This document shows, one piece after another, positions 1-10,167 of a stretch of 64,000 bases of DNA. Source of the DNA: Citrobacter sedlakii NBRC 105722 (lineage in GTDB: Bacteria; Pseudomonadota; Gammaproteobacteria; Enterobacterales; Enterobacteriaceae). The notes beneath the pieces were generated by a model. It made no database searches and was not told the DNA's origin. It saw only the letters and a program-made list of their open reading frames with translations. The stretch covers positions 20,120 to 84,119 of the forward strand of contig NZ_BBNB01000018.1 of NCBI RefSeq assembly GCF_000759835.1, written 5' to 3'. The stretch's first letter is position 1; each line of letters starts with the position of its first letter. The position numbers were made by a program, and so were the translations under genes.

Positions 1-1892
1 ACGGCGGCGCTGATGCGGAACGCTTCCACGCCCCACTGTAAATAGGCATCCCAGTCGCTGCGACGCAGCGGCAGACCTTCACGTAGCGCCGGTTCGTCAA
101 TCTGGATAATACCAATGCCCGCCGCCTCCAGATCCGCCACTTCATCCCGCAGCGCCAGCGCGATCTGTTTGGCGATGGTTTCGCGGGTTACGTCTTCGCG
201 CGGGAAGGACCAGCAGAGAATGGTCACCGGACCGGTTAACATGCCTTTTACCGGCTTGTCGGTCAGCGACTGAGCGTACTTCGCCCAGTCGACGGTAATC
301 GGCGCAGGACGGCTGACATCACCAATCACCACCGGCGGCTTCACGCAGCGCGAGCCGTAACTCTGCACCCAGCCGTTCTGGGTAAAAACAAAGCCGTCAA
401 GATGCTCACCAAAGTACTCCACCATGTCGTTACGCTCAGCTTCGCCATGGACCAGCACGTCCAGCCCTAATCGCTCCTGTTCAACAATCGCCTGCTTAAT
501 GTGTTCGGCAATACCGGTGCGGTAGTGATTCACATCCAGATTACCTTTTTTGAAGTCCAGTCGCAGGCCGCGGATTTCCGTGGTTTGCGGGAAGGAACCG
601 ATGGTGGTCGTCGGCCAGGCGGGTAATTTGAAACGCGCACGCTGGGCTTCGGCGCGCACTTCATACGGATTCTGACGTTGACTGTCCTGCGCGGAGATCG
701 CCGCCAGACGTTTTTCTACCGCCGCATTATGTACGCGTGTTGACTGCTGACGCGCCTGAATCGGTACGCTCCACTCGCGAATCGCCGTCGTGTCGCCGCT
801 GTTCAGCGCATCGCGCAGCAGGGCCAGCTCTTCACATTTTTGCAGAGCAAAGGCAAACCAGCTTTTCACCTCCGCATCCAGACGGGTCTCTACGCTCAGA
901 TCGATCGGGCTGTGCAGCAGGGAGCAGGAAGAAGCGATCCACAGCTCACGTTTGTCCACGATGTCCTTAATTTGTGCGTATTTTTCCGTTAGATCGGCGC
1001 GCCAGACGTTACGACCGTTTACCAGACCTGCAGACAGTAGCCAGTCAGCGGGCAGACGCGTATGCAGTTCCGCCACATCGTCTTTACCGTGTACCAGGTC
1101 AACGTGCAGACCCTGTACCGGCAGCGCAGTAATGGTGTCGAGATTCGGCGTCACGCCCTCGAAATAGGTGGTGAGCAGCAGCTTCACCTGTCCGGTGAGC
1201 GCGTCATACGCCGGTTTAAAGGCATCGAGCCAAACCTGGGGCAGCTCCAGCACCAGCGCAGGCTCATCGATTTGTACCCACTGAATGCCGCGTTTGCCCA
1301 GCTCAATCAGCACCTGTTTATAGACCGGCAGAATATCGTTCAGCAGGCTGAGACGGTCAAATTGCTCGCCTTTCACTTTACCCAGCCACAGGTACGTTAT
1401 CGGACCCAGCAGGACCGGTTTCACCTGGTGGCCCAGCGCCAGCGCTTCGTCTACTTCGTCCAGAAGCTGGGTCCAGGTCAGTTTGAACTGCTGACCTTTT
1501 ACGAATTCCGGCACCATGTAGTGATAGTTAGTGTTAAACCATTTGGTCATTTCTGCCGCCGCAGCCGGTTCACCGGTCGGCGCGCGACCGCGACCGATGC
1601 GGAACAGGGTATCGATATCAACAGAGCCGTCTTTATTCTGATGACGCGCCGGCACGTTGCCAAGCAGCAGGCTGGTGGTCAGCACATGGTCGTACCAGGC
1701 GAAATCGCCTACCGGCAGCAGGTCAATACCGGCCTGTTTTTGTTGATCCCAGTGGCGCGCGCGCAATTCACGCCCTACCGCCAGCAGCTCTTCACGGGAC
1801 GCGTTGCCCGCCCAGTAGCTTTCTTGCGCTTTTTTCAGCTCGCGACGCAGGCCGACGCGAGGAAAACCGAGGGTGTGATTAATAATTGTCAT
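1..1892 (-). CDS. metE: Cobalamin-independent methionine synthase MetE (partial)
   Basis: MetE transfers the methyl group of 5-methyltetrahydropteroyltri-glutamate to homocysteine, the last step of methionine synthesis. The reading frame starts at the ATG at 1890-1892 (protein begins [14 protein letters not shown]), behind an AGGT ribosome site, and runs open off the left edge. About 630 of the usual 753 residues are present. The whole N-terminal barrel and the start of the catalytic barrel are here. The zinc ligands of the E. coli enzyme (His641, Cys643, Glu665, Cys726) fall outside the window, so they cannot be checked. It is divergent from its activator metR. Confidence 0.97.
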   Translation of the reverse strand, partial: MTIINHTLGFPRVGLRRELKKAQESYWAGNASREELLAVGRELRARHWDQQKQAGIDLLPVGDFAWYDHVLTTSLLLGNVPARHQNKDGSVDIDTLFRIGRGRAPTGEPAAAAEMTKWFNTNYHYMVPEFVKGQQFKLTWTQLLDEVDEALALGHQVKPVLLGPITYLWLGKVKGEQFDRLSLLNDILPVYKQVLIELGKRGIQWVQIDEPALVLELPQVWLDAFKPAYDALTGQVKLLLTTYFEGVTPNLDTITALPVQGLHVDLVHGKDDVAELHTRLPADWLLSAGLVNGRNVWRADLTEKYAQIKDIVDKRELWIASSCSLLHSPIDLSVETRLDAEVKSWFAFALQKCEELALLRDALNSGDTTAIREWSVPIQARQQSTRVHNAAVEKRLAAISAQDSQRQNPYEVRAEAQRARFKLPAWPTTTIGSFPQTTEIRGLRLDFKKGNLDVNHYRTGIAEHIKQAIVEQERLGLDVLVHGEAERNDMVEYFGEHLDGFVFTQNGWVQSYGSRCVKPPVVIGDVSRPAPITVDWAKYAQSLTDKPVKGMLTGPVTILCWSFPREDVTRETIAKQIALALRDEVADLEAAGIGIIQIDEPALREGLPLRRSDWDAYLQWGVEAFRISAA

Positions 1893-1913
1893 TTTTATAA
1901 CCTCATAATGTGT

Positions 1914-2010
1914 AATCCGAAGGATTTCGGATTTAGGGAAGGCGGCAAACTTGCTCATCCCCAGCAGCTTACTGAAGTAAGTGACTGGGGTGAGGAAGTG
2001 CAGCCAACGC
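1914..2010 (-). repeat. Double-hairpin element in the metE leader
   Basis: On the metE mRNA strand a long stem pairs CCCCAG with CTGGGG (1985-1990 with 1959-1964), with an inner CTTACT/AGTAAG stem. It is followed by a perfect 8-bp inverted repeat, AATCCGAA and TTCGGATT, with a 4-nt loop (1914-1933), about 21 nt before the start codon. The flanking bases resemble an intergenic stem-loop sequence that I recall recurring across enterobacterial genomes. That resemblance is from memory. The structure itself is visible. Confidence 0.6.
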
Positions 2011-2037
2011 ACCATAAATTCGAAAGACGCAGGATTT

Positions 2038-2061
2038 AGACGTCCAGATGTTTACACATCT
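2038..2061. promoter_or_regulatory. Tandem MetJ met-boxes between metE and metR
   Basis: Three adjoining 8-mers, AGACGTCC, AGATGTTT and ACACATCT, match the MetJ consensus AGACGTCT at 7, 6 and 6 positions. MetJ with S-adenosylmethionine represses both metE and metR in E. coli, and the operator is placed in this intergenic region. Confidence 0.7.
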
Positions 2062-2112
2062 ATATTTGGCGGTTACTGTATATTCCTCAAGCGCAATTTG
2101 CTCATGCCGAAG

Positions 2113-2125
2113 TGAAGGACTTTCA
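2113..2125. promoter_or_regulatory. MetR-type box TGAA-N5-TTCA at the metR start
   Basis: The sequence TGAA-GGACT-TTCA is a perfect match to the MetR consensus. It overlaps the first base of the metR ATG and contains the AAGGA ribosome site. It could serve autoregulation or be a chance match. Confidence 0.4.
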
Positions 2126-3078
2126 TGATCGAGATTAAACACCTGAAAACGCTCCAGGCGCTGCGGAATACCGGGTCGCTCGCCGCCGCCGCCGCGACGC
2201 TGCATCAGACCCAATCCGCCTTGTCTCACCAGTTCAGCGATCTGGAACAGCGCCTTGGCTTTCGGCTGTTTATCCGTAAAAGCCAGCCGCTGCGCTTTAC
2301 GCCGCAGGGTGAGATATTGTTACAGCTCGCCAACCAGGTATTGCCGCAGATTAGCCGCGCGCTGCAGGCCTGTAATGAACCGCAGCAAACACGCTTGCGC
2401 ATCGCGATTGAGTGCCACAGCTGTATTCAGTGGCTGACCCCGGCGCTGGAGCAGTTCCGCGCGAAGTGGCCGCAGGTAGAGATGGATTTTAAATCCGGGG
2501 TGACGTTTGATCCGCAGCCAGCGTTGCAGCAGGACGAACTGGATCTGGTACTGACCTCCGACATTCTGCCGCGCAGCGGGCTGCACTATTCCCCGATGTT
2601 TGATTTCGAAGTGCGGCTGGTACTGGCGCCCGATCACCCGCTGGCCAGTCAAATCCAGATCTCACCGGAAGATTTAGCCAGTGAAACGTTGCTGATCTAT
2701 CCGGTACAGCGCAGCAGACTGGACGTCTGGCGACATTTTCTGCAGCCCGCAGGCATCAGCCCGGCGCTGAAAAGCGTTGATAACACGCTATTGTTGATTC
2801 AGATGGTAGCGGCAAGAATGGGCATCGCCGCCCTGCCGCACTGGGTGGTGGAGAGTTTTGAGCGCCAGGGTCTGGTGGTCACCAAAACTCTGGGCGATGG
2901 GCTCTGGAGCCGCCTTTACGCCGCCGTGCGCGACGGCGAACAGCGCCAGCCAGTGACCGATGCGTTTATTCGCTCGGCGCGCAGTCATGCCTGCGATCAC
3001 CTGCCGTTTGTGCGGAGCGCGGAGCGACCCACTTTCGATGCACCCACAGAGAAGCCAGTATCACAACCGCGCCTGTGA
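2125..3078 (+). CDS. metR: LysR-type activator of methionine genes MetR
   Basis: MetR activates metE and other methionine genes, using homocysteine as co-inducer. The protein is 317 aa, the E. coli length. It has the LysR helix-turn-helix in residues 1-60 (recognition stretch around [12 protein letters not shown]) and a periplasmic-binding-like effector domain from about residue 90. The ATG follows GAAGGAC. Its 3' end overlaps the convergent yigM gene by about 113 nt, as the two proteins' conserved C-termini both require. Confidence 0.97.
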   Translation: MIEIKHLKTLQALRNTGSLAAAAATLHQTQSALSHQFSDLEQRLGFRLFIRKSQPLRFTPQGEILLQLANQVLPQISRALQACNEPQQTRLRIAIECHSCIQWLTPALEQFRAKWPQVEMDFKSGVTFDPQPALQQDELDLVLTSDILPRSGLHYSPMFDFEVRLVLAPDHPLASQIQISPEDLASETLLIYPVQRSRLDVWRHFLQPAGISPALKSVDNTLLLIQMVAARMGIAALPHWVVESFERQGLVVTKTLGDGLWSRLYAAVRDGEQRQPVTDAFIRSARSHACDHLPFVRSAERPTFDAPTEKPVSQPRL

Positions 3079-3865
3079 TAAAGCTCGGCCAGTGAGGCTG
3101 TTGATGCCAGATCGCCAGATTAACCAGCAGCCCGGCAGGCACATGCATGTTATTCATAATGCCTAACGTGCCGGCATCCACCTGCGTCGCCCCCACGTTC
3201 CACATGAAATAGCCGATACCTGACGCCGCCACGCCGAGGAAGACCAGAATGCCCCACTGCAGCGTCGTTTCTGGCATCTTCTGCGCATTGCCAAGCAAAG
3301 ACCACGCCGCCACCGCCACCAGAAACGCGCCGACGTAGAACCAGGCGAACGCGTTGTACTGCGGCATAGGGCGGGTTTCCATTAGACGCTTGTAGCCCAC
3401 CATGCCGATGGCAAAGCTGATATTGGAAAGCTGCACCAGCAGAAGGCCGGTCCAGAAGTGATCGGTGACCTGATCATAACGGATAATACCCGCGCCGATC
3501 ACCGCCAGAAGGGCGCTAAACGCATATCCCCAGCGCAGGCGGCGTTTGCTCATCACGTCATAAATCAGCGTGATATAAAGCGGCGTCAACACGGTAAACA
3601 ACAACAGTTCCGACACGGTCAAATACAGATAGGCGTGGAAACTCAACATATACATAATGCCGAGCTGCATCGCGCCCACCAGCATATACAGCCCGACAGT
3701 TTTCAGGCTGTGGCCGCGCGTGCGCAGAAACGGTAAAAAGACCAACGCCGCCAGGCCAACCCGCACCAGCACGGCGAAATAGCTGTCGACGTGTCCGGCA
3801 AGGTATTCGCCGAACAGGCTAAAAGAAAACGCCCACAGGATGGTGGTAATGATGAGTAACGCCAC
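2966..3865 (-). CDS. yigM: Biotin transporter YigM/BioP (EamA-type)
   Basis: This is an integral inner-membrane protein of the drug/metabolite transporter type, with about ten hydrophobic segments and 299 aa. E. coli YigM was shown to carry high-affinity biotin uptake. I chose the GTG at 3863-3865 because a GGAG sits 9 nt upstream and the resulting length equals the orthologue. An in-frame TTG seven codons earlier has no ribosome site. The C-terminal tail is basic ([20 protein letters not shown]) and overlaps the metR 3' end on the other strand. Confidence 0.93.
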   Translation of the reverse strand: MALLIITTILWAFSFSLFGEYLAGHVDSYFAVLVRVGLAALVFLPFLRTRGHSLKTVGLYMLVGAMQLGIMYMLSFHAYLYLTVSELLLFTVLTPLYITLIYDVMSKRRLRWGYAFSALLAVIGAGIIRYDQVTDHFWTGLLLVQLSNISFAIGMVGYKRLMETRPMPQYNAFAWFYVGAFLVAVAAWSLLGNAQKMPETTLQWGILVFLGVAASGIGYFMWNVGATQVDAGTLGIMNNMHVPAGLLVNLAIWHQQPHWPSFITGAVVILASLWVHRKWVAPRSAQTAGDRRHDCAPSE

Positions 3866-3945
3866 AATGGAACTCTCCGGGTTCAAGGAGTATCCATTGT
3901 AGCGAAGAGTTAGGTTGACAACTGACTAACTAACGAACAATCACC

Positions 3946-4746
3946 TTAACGCAAAAACAGATTGCGCAGATAATGCGGCACCGCATCATCGGCATTAATC
4001 CCAATCACTTCCAGCTCAGCATGTAAATCTTTCAGACGCTGGTGGGCGTTGCCCATAATGCAGCCCTTGCCAGCCATCGACAGCATTTCCGCGTCGTTCA
4101 TGCCATCACCAAAGGCGATGCAGTCGGTCAGGCTGTAGCCCATCGCCTTCGCCACGGCTTCCAGCGCGTGGCCTTTCGATACGCCGCCTGCCATCACCTC
4201 CAGACAGGTGAGCGTGGAAAAACTGACGTTCACGCGGTCCCCCCAGCGCGCGTTGATCGCCTGTTCCAGTGGCAGCAGCACCTCATGGCTGTCGCTGGTG
4301 AAGAATACCTTGCTGATGCCTTCCGGCTCCAGCAGCGCCGGCTCAAACAGGGAGTAGTTAAAGACTGCCTCTTTGAAAAAACGCATTTCATCCGGGCGGT
4401 GACGGTTCATAAACCATTCATCGTCACGATAGACATTCGTGATGATATCCGGGCTTGCGTTCACCACACCAAACAGATCGCTGGCGATATCGCGATCCAG
4501 ATTATGGGTAAACACCAGATTGCCGTCCATATCATGCACCCGCGCACCGTTAGAGGTGATCATGTAGGACTTAATTTCCAGATTATCGCGGATTTGTCCC
4601 ACGTCGACGTGGTGGCGACCGGTGGCAAAAACAAAGTTAACGCCACGCGCGGTCAGCAGTTTCAGTGTCTCTTTAGCGTAAGGAGATAGGGTATGGTCGG
4701 GCGAGAGCAGCGTGCCATCTAAATCAGACGCAACAACCTGATACAT
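3946..4746 (-). CDS. yigL: HAD-family phosphatase YigL
   Basis: A Cof-type haloacid dehalogenase-like phosphatase of 266 aa. E. coli YigL dephosphorylates sugar phosphates and pyridoxal phosphate. Motif I, DLDGT, is at residues 8-12. Motif IV, GDGMNDAEML, lies near residue 213, and the cap domain is between them. The ATG at 4744-4746 follows AGAGGT. An in-frame upstream TTG lies inside that ribosome site and was rejected. The gene starts 8 nt after the pldB stop and is probably cotranscribed. In Salmonella and E. coli this pair is also linked to SgrS-mediated sugar-phosphate stress control. Confidence 0.95.
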   Translation of the reverse strand: MYQVVASDLDGTLLSPDHTLSPYAKETLKLLTARGVNFVFATGRHHVDVGQIRDNLEIKSYMITSNGARVHDMDGNLVFTHNLDRDIASDLFGVVNASPDIITNVYRDDEWFMNRHRPDEMRFFKEAVFNYSLFEPALLEPEGISKVFFTSDSHEVLLPLEQAINARWGDRVNVSFSTLTCLEVMAGGVSKGHALEAVAKAMGYSLTDCIAFGDGMNDAEMLSMAGKGCIMGNAHQRLKDLHAELEVIGINADDAVPHYLRNLFLR

Positions 4747-4754
4747 ATAAAAAT

Positions 4755-5777
4755 TCAACCTCTAAGCAAAGCGGTTTCCGCTGGTGAGTTATGCTTGTTG
4801 AAAAAATCAACAATAGCGTGAAGCGCGACTGAGCGCATGGCGTCCTTTTCAAAAAGGATCTCATGGTACGCGCCTTTGATGACAAGCGGTTGACCCCCTT
4901 CGACCGGGTGTCCCGCCGCGGCGCGGATTTCACAAAAACGGTAATGCATGCGGTTATCCACCACACGCTCTTCTTCGGCCTGGATCAGCAATGTTGGCGT
5001 GGCGTCGTCGCCCGCCCCGGCCAGCACGTGTTCTGCCGCCAGGATGCCTTCACGTACCCAATGGTAGGTCGGGCCGCCCACGCGCAGCTGTGGCTCATCG
5101 GCGTAAAACCGCAGGTTACGCCGATAACGCTGCCGACTGTGCGTTAACAAATTCATGCCAAACGGCAACGCCCGCCAGCGCCCGGTGCCAATCGCATAAC
5201 CTTCACGGATGCGGGGATGCCCCTCGGCCCAGTCGAGAATATGGCGAACCATCCAGTCGGGCAGGCGCATCACAATACCAAACATCGGCGCGCACAGCGC
5301 GATCGCGTCGCACTGGTTTGGATGACGTTGCAGAAACAAAGTCGCAATCGCGCCGCCCATTGAGTGCGCCAGAATGTAGCGCTTCCGCCACGGTCCCGGC
5401 TGCACTTCCTGTTCCCAGAACGCCGTTAAATCATCAACATAATCGTTGAAGTTATCGACATGACCACGGTGCGGATCCGATAACATGCGCCCGGAACGGC
5501 CCTGCCCCCGGTGATCAATGATCAGGACATCAAAGCCAAGATGAAACAGGTCATAGGCCAGTTCGGCATATTTAACGTAGCTTTCAATACGCCCCGGACA
5601 AACCACGATCACCCGATCGTTTTGCTCTGCGCGAAAACGGACGAAACGTACCGGCACGCTGTCTACGCCCGTAAATTCCGCTTCCTCCCGCTGGCGCCAG
5701 AAATCGGTCAGCGGTCCCATTGAGAACGCCGCGAACGCATTTTCTCTCGTTTCCCAGTCTTTTTGCTGCTGAAACAT
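4755..5777 (-). CDS. pldB: Lysophospholipase L2 PldB
   Basis: An alpha/beta hydrolase that removes the acyl chain from lysophospholipids, associated with the inner membrane. It is 340 aa, identical to the E. coli length. The nucleophile elbow AHSMGG is at residues 137-142 (Ser139), and an HRGQGRSG oxyanion-side loop is at 89-96. A catalytic histidine candidate sits in GAYHEILFE near the C-terminus. No signal peptide is visible. It is the first gene of the pldB-yigL pair and is divergent from rhtB. Confidence 0.96.
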   Translation of the reverse strand: MFQQQKDWETRENAFAAFSMGPLTDFWRQREEAEFTGVDSVPVRFVRFRAEQNDRVIVVCPGRIESYVKYAELAYDLFHLGFDVLIIDHRGQGRSGRMLSDPHRGHVDNFNDYVDDLTAFWEQEVQPGPWRKRYILAHSMGGAIATLFLQRHPNQCDAIALCAPMFGIVMRLPDWMVRHILDWAEGHPRIREGYAIGTGRWRALPFGMNLLTHSRQRYRRNLRFYADEPQLRVGGPTYHWVREGILAAEHVLAGAGDDATPTLLIQAEEERVVDNRMHYRFCEIRAAAGHPVEGGQPLVIKGAYHEILFEKDAMRSVALHAIVDFFNKHNSPAETALLRG

Positions 5778-5887
5778 CAGGTATCCAGCCTCGTTTACCA
5801 GGTAAAATCATTTTTTTGTCGTTGCCTGACACAACCGCACAACAGTAGCGTATTGTGGCATAAAAATAGACAATCAGGGAGTTTCCG

Positions 5888-6508
5888 ATGACTTTCGAAT
5901 GGTGGTTCGCCTACCTTTTGACGTCCATAATTTTGAGCCTTTCACCGGGCTCCGGCGCCATCAATACCATGACCACCTCCATTAACCATGGCTATCGTGG
6001 CGCAATGGCCTCTATCGCCGGGTTACAGGCGGGCCTGGCTATCCATATCGTGCTGGTCGGCGTCGGACTGGGAACGCTGTTCTCACGGTCGGTACTCGCA
6101 TTTGAGATACTGAAATGGGCGGGCGCGGCCTATCTGATCTGGTTGGGCATCCAGCAGTGGCGTGCAGCGGGGGCCATTGATTTGACCACCATGGCGAATA
6201 CCCAATCCCGCGGACGTCTGTTTCAGCGCGCCGTCTTCGTCAACCTGACCAACCCGAAAAGCATCGTTTTTCTCGCCGCGCTGTTTCCGCAGTTCGTCAT
6301 GCCGAAGGAGCCGCAGCTGATGCAGTACATCATTCTCGGTGTGACGACGATTGTCGTTGATATTGTGGTGATGATTGGTTACGCGACGCTGGCGCAGCGA
6401 ATCGCGCTCTGGATCAAAGGACCGAAGCAGATGAAGGCGCTGAATAAAGTGTTCGGTTCGCTGTTTATGCTGGTAGGCGCGCTACTGGCTTCGGCAAGGC
6501 ATGCGTGA
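5888..6508 (+). CDS. rhtB: Homoserine/homoserine lactone efflux protein RhtB
   Basis: A LysE/RhtB-family exporter of 206 aa, the E. coli length, with about six membrane segments. The family signature [15 protein letters not shown] is near residues 18-32, and [18 protein letters not shown] is near residue 118. It exports homoserine and homoserine lactones. It is convergent with the paralogue rhtC, 197 bp away. Confidence 0.95.
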   Translation: MTFEWWFAYLLTSIILSLSPGSGAINTMTTSINHGYRGAMASIAGLQAGLAIHIVLVGVGLGTLFSRSVLAFEILKWAGAAYLIWLGIQQWRAAGAIDLTTMANTQSRGRLFQRAVFVNLTNPKSIVFLAALFPQFVMPKEPQLMQYIILGVTTIVVDIVVMIGYATLAQRIALWIKGPKQMKALNKVFGSLFMLVGALLASARHA

Positions 6509-6576
6509 CAAACGGAGTCGCGCTCGCAATACCTTGTTGACGATCAGAACGGTGGAATATAGACCGTCGAACCAGA

Positions 6577-6610
6577 CAGCAAAGAAAGAAACAGGGTTCA
6601 TTCTTTGCTG
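6577..6610. repeat. 9-bp inverted repeat between rhtB and rhtC
   Basis: CAGCAAAGA and TCTTTGCTG form a perfect 9-bp inverted repeat around a 16-nt loop in the convergent intergenic gap. Neither side has a T-run, so it is at best a weak terminator. Confidence 0.35.
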
Positions 6611-6705
6611 TTGAACGCAGTGTTGCTGGATAGACTGACTCAGCGGTTTATGCTGGAGCAGATGAGCGGACAACAAATTACCGTGCTGGTAAGGCGGGAA
6701 ATAAA

Positions 6706-7326
6706 TCAGCGCGAAATGATCAAATGGATGCCAAAGCCCGCAAACAGCGCGCCGGCAAAGCCGTCGATCCATTTCGCCAGCCGCTGATAGCCGCGACGCA
6801 TCTGTGGCAGCGCAAACAGACTCGCCACCACCGTAAACCACGCGAATGTTTCCACGATAATCAGCACAAAGATACCCCAGCGCGCGGCGGTACCCACGTT
6901 ATCGCCAACAAACAGGGAAAACACCGAACCGAAATAGATTATCGCTTTTGGGTTCGCCAGATTGGTCAGCAATCCCTTCAGAAAACTGCGTCCGCTCTGC
7001 GCCAGTTCAACCTGCGGCGCGGGCGCGGCAGTATCCTGCTTTTTCAGCGCGCCGCGTAGCATCTGGTAGCCCATCCAGCACAGATACAGACCGCCGCCGA
7101 CCATAATAATAGTATGCAGCCAGGCCATTTTTTCAATAATCAGATGCAGGCCAAGCAGCGCGATACCCGCCCAGACCATAACGCCACAGGTAATCCCCAG
7201 CACGCCCATCATCGCTTCTTTACGCGAGCGGCTGACGGCAGTCTGCGAGACGAAAAAGAAATCCGGACCCGGACTCATGAGCGCGACAATGTGCACCATC
7301 GCCACGGTGAGAAATAACATTAGCAT
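6706..7326 (-). CDS. rhtC: Threonine efflux protein RhtC
   Basis: A LysE/RhtB-family exporter of 206 aa that exports threonine. It begins MLMLFLTVAMVHIVALMSPG and keeps the SPGPDFFFVSQ family signature near residues 18-28, plus GLLTNLANPKAIIYFGSVF near residue 118. It has about six membrane segments. It lies downstream of recQ on the same strand, as in E. coli, with a 66-nt gap. Confidence 0.95.
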   Translation of the reverse strand: MLMLFLTVAMVHIVALMSPGPDFFFVSQTAVSRSRKEAMMGVLGITCGVMVWAGIALLGLHLIIEKMAWLHTIIMVGGGLYLCWMGYQMLRGALKKQDTAAPAPQVELAQSGRSFLKGLLTNLANPKAIIYFGSVFSLFVGDNVGTAARWGIFVLIIVETFAWFTVVASLFALPQMRRGYQRLAKWIDGFAGALFAGFGIHLIISR

Positions 7327-7392
7327 GATCGAAATACTCGCGGGGGAAACAGTTCAGTGAGTCACCATCCTGGCACTTTTTTGCCTGGCTGA

Positions 7393-9222
7393 CTACTCCT
7401 CGTCGTCACCGTCTACGTGAGCGCGAATCAGCGCCATAAATTCTTTACCGAAGCGTTCGAGTTTACGCATCCCGACACCGTTGACGCTGAGCATTTCGCT
7501 GGCGGAAACCGGCATCTGTTCGGCCATCTCAATCAGGGTGGCATCGTTAAACACCACGTACGGCGGGATATTTTCTTCGTCGGCGATCGCCTTACGCAAC
7601 TTGCGCAGTTTTGCGAACAACTTGCGATCGTAATTGCCGCCGAAGGATTTCTGCATAACCCGCGGCTTAAGGGCTACGATACGCGGTACGGCAAGCTGAA
7701 GCGGCACTTCGCCGCGCAGCACCGGACGCGCCGCGTCGGTCATTTGTAACGCGGAATGCTGGGCGATATTTTGCGTCACCAGGCCCAGGTGGATCAGTTG
7801 ACGGATCACGCTGACCCAGTGCTCATGGCTTTTCTCGCGTCCCATACCGTAGACTTTGAGCTTGTCATGTCCCAGTTCACGGATGCGCTGGTTGTTGGCG
7901 CCGCGGATCACCTCAACAACATACCCCATGCCAAAACGCTGGTTCACCCGGCCTATCGTCGAGAGGGCAATTTGCGCGTCCTGCAGGCCATCGTACTGTT
8001 TAGGCGGATCAAGGCAGATATCACAGTTGCCGCACGGCTCCTGCCGCCCTTCACCAAAGTAGTTGAGCAATACCAGGCGACGACAGGTTTGCGCCTCGGC
8101 AAACGCGCCCATCGCATTCAGCTTATGTCGCTCGATATCCTGCAGTTGCCCCTGCGGTTTTTCTTCCAGGCAACGGCGCAACCACGCCATATCCGCCGGA
8201 TCGTAAAACAGCATGGCTTCCGCAGGCAGGCCGTCACGACCCGCGCGTCCCGTCTCCTGGTAATAGGATTCAATGTTGCGCGGAATATCAAAATGCACCA
8301 CAAAACGCACGTTGGGTTTGTTGATGCCCATGCCGAACGCCACGGTCGCCACCACGATTTGCAGGTCGTCGCGCTGGAATTTCTCCTGCACGTCCGCACG
8401 CACGTCATTTTCCAGCCCCGCATGGTACGCCGCAGCGCTAAGCCCACGGCTTTGCAGGCGTGCGGCGGTATCTTCCACTTTCGCCCGGCTGTTGCAGTAA
8501 ATGATGCCGGACTTGCCGCGCTGCTCCTGCACGTAGCGCATCAGTTGATCGAGCGGCTTAAATTTCTCCATCAACATGTAGCGAATGTTGGGCCGGTCAA
8601 AACTGCTGATCTGAATTAAGGGGTCGTTGAGGCCTAATAAACGGACGATATCCAGCCGGGTGGTTTCATCCGCCGTGGCGGTCAACGCCATGAACGGCAG
8701 CGCGGGGAAGCGCTGGCGAAGCTGGCCTAACGCCGCGTATTCCGGGCGAAAGTCGTGGCCCCACTGCGAAATACAGTGCGCTTCATCAACGGCCAGTAAG
8801 ACGGGATTCCAGTGGGCAAGATGCTCGAGGAAGTTATCCAGCATCAGACGTTCAGGTGCGATATAGAGCAAACGAATCTTCCCGGTACGGCATCCTGCCA
8901 TCACCTCATGTTGCTGTTCACGCGTCTGGGTCGAGTTCAGGCAGGCCGCCGCCACGCCGTTCGCCAGCAGCTGATCGACCTGGTCTTTCATCAGGGAAAT
9001 CAGCGGCGAGACCACCACCGTTAACCCATCAAGGAGCAAAGCAGGGATTTGATAGCACAGGGATTTCCCGCCGCCGGTCGGCATAACCACCAGGCAGTCG
9101 CGTCCGGACATCGCAGTGTCGATGATCGCTTCCTGGCCCGGGCGAAACTGTTGGTAGCCAAAGGTCTCCTGCAAAACCTGTTTAGCTCCGGACTCCAGAT
9201 TCAACACTTCCGCCTGCGCCAC
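7393..9222 (-). CDS. recQ: ATP-dependent DNA helicase RecQ
   Basis: A 3'-5' helicase of the RecF recombination pathway, 609 aa as in E. coli. Walker A TGGGKS is at residues 49-54 and the DEAH box (VDEAHCISQWGHDFRPEY) is near 146. Zinc-binding cysteines follow in CRRLVLLNYFGEG and CGNCDIC near 380-403. A winged helix comes next, then a C-terminal HRDC domain from about 530. I placed the start at the GTG at 9220-9222, behind GGGGTG. In-frame TTG and ATG codons at 9243 and 9240 lie in the U-tract of the pldA terminator and lack a ribosome site. Confidence 0.95.
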   Translation of the reverse strand: MAQAEVLNLESGAKQVLQETFGYQQFRPGQEAIIDTAMSGRDCLVVMPTGGGKSLCYQIPALLLDGLTVVVSPLISLMKDQVDQLLANGVAAACLNSTQTREQQHEVMAGCRTGKIRLLYIAPERLMLDNFLEHLAHWNPVLLAVDEAHCISQWGHDFRPEYAALGQLRQRFPALPFMALTATADETTRLDIVRLLGLNDPLIQISSFDRPNIRYMLMEKFKPLDQLMRYVQEQRGKSGIIYCNSRAKVEDTAARLQSRGLSAAAYHAGLENDVRADVQEKFQRDDLQIVVATVAFGMGINKPNVRFVVHFDIPRNIESYYQETGRAGRDGLPAEAMLFYDPADMAWLRRCLEEKPQGQLQDIERHKLNAMGAFAEAQTCRRLVLLNYFGEGRQEPCGNCDICLDPPKQYDGLQDAQIALSTIGRVNQRFGMGYVVEVIRGANNQRIRELGHDKLKVYGMGREKSHEHWVSVIRQLIHLGLVTQNIAQHSALQMTDAARPVLRGEVPLQLAVPRIVALKPRVMQKSFGGNYDRKLFAKLRKLRKAIADEENIPPYVVFNDATLIEMAEQMPVSASEMLSVNGVGMRKLERFGKEFMALIRAHVDGDDEE

Positions 9223-9241
9223 ATTCACCCCGTTCGCCATC

Positions 9242-9271
9242 AAATAAAACAGGCGCTATTTTCAGCGCCTG
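9242..9271 (-). terminator. Intrinsic terminator of pldA
   Basis: An 8-bp perfect stem (CAGGCGCT/AGCGCCTG) with a 6-nt loop is followed on the minus strand by TTTTATTT. It lies between the pldA stop and the recQ start. Confidence 0.85.
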
Positions 9272-9297
9272 AGAGAGAAACTGCAATGTTTAATCGA

Positions 9298-10167
9298 TCA
9301 GAAGATATCGTTAAGCATCACGCCGACACCCACTCGCGTCTGGTTGAAGTTGTAATCGATAAGCGACTCGCCATAGCCGCTGTATACCTGGGTGTAAAGC
9401 CGAACGTGCTTCGTCAGCGGATAGCTCAGACCCAGTTCAGCGCCGCCGTAGCCGGTGTTCCAGTTATACTGTCCTTTCGCGCTCAGCACCGCATCGCCGA
9501 GGTGATACCCGATTTTCAACTGGTAATAGCCCATATATTTGGTGATATCGGGGTTATCGTCGGTGCTGCCGATGACGTACCACGGTTTCACCTCCACCAG
9601 CCAGTTGCCGTTTTCCGCCATCAGGCGCGTGTAAAGACGGTTCCAGCTACGTGAGGTTGGGTCCGAACGCCCGTTGGAATCATGGTTGTACCCCATTTCC
9701 ACGTCGCGCAGCGTCCAGCCCGCAAAGCGATAATCGGTTGCAAAGCCGAGAAAAAGTTGTGGCTCGTAGTTGGTTTCACGAAACGGCGAGGACTCTTCGC
9801 TGTTGGAAAGCTGCCACCAGGATTTCTGAGTATACGACGCCCCCAGGACTGAATGGGGTCCCAGGATCCCTCGCCACAGCGGGAATGCCAGGCTCAACTG
9901 GAATTTCACTTCGTCTTTGCGGGCGTTTTCAGACCAGTTATAAGTGCTGATCGCTTCTTTATTTAAGTCGCTGGTACTGGTGTAGATCAGGTAGTTGGTG
10001 TCGTAAGGGTAAAGCGTGAACGGATTGTCATGCTCCACCAGCATATTGGCGATGATACTGCCCTGTACCGACGGCGTGTCATGCACCTCTTTTACTGTCG
10101 CTTCTTGCGCAAAAGCGACCACTGGCAGCATAGCTGCCGTCCATAAACCACCCAGAATCGCCCGCAT
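9298..10167 (-). CDS. pldA: Outer-membrane phospholipase A PldA
   Basis: A 12-stranded beta-barrel phospholipase A1/A2 of 289 aa, which removes phospholipids misplaced in the outer leaflet. A signal peptide of 20 residues ends AFA|QEA. The catalytic block NHDSNGRSDP carries the His and Ser (His162 and Ser164 of the precursor), and the Asn follows in SRSWNRLY. The chain ends in a phenylalanine (GVMLNDIF), typical of outer-membrane barrels. The start is the ATG at 10165-10167, behind AGGAGA. A longer in-frame version to 10224 would put 19 residues before the signal peptide and was rejected. Confidence 0.97.
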   Translation of the reverse strand: MRAILGGLWTAAMLPVVAFAQEATVKEVHDTPSVQGSIIANMLVEHDNPFTLYPYDTNYLIYTSTSDLNKEAISTYNWSENARKDEVKFQLSLAFPLWRGILGPHSVLGASYTQKSWWQLSNSEESSPFRETNYEPQLFLGFATDYRFAGWTLRDVEMGYNHDSNGRSDPTSRSWNRLYTRLMAENGNWLVEVKPWYVIGSTDDNPDITKYMGYYQLKIGYHLGDAVLSAKGQYNWNTGYGGAELGLSYPLTKHVRLYTQVYSGYGESLIDYNFNQTRVGVGVMLNDIF

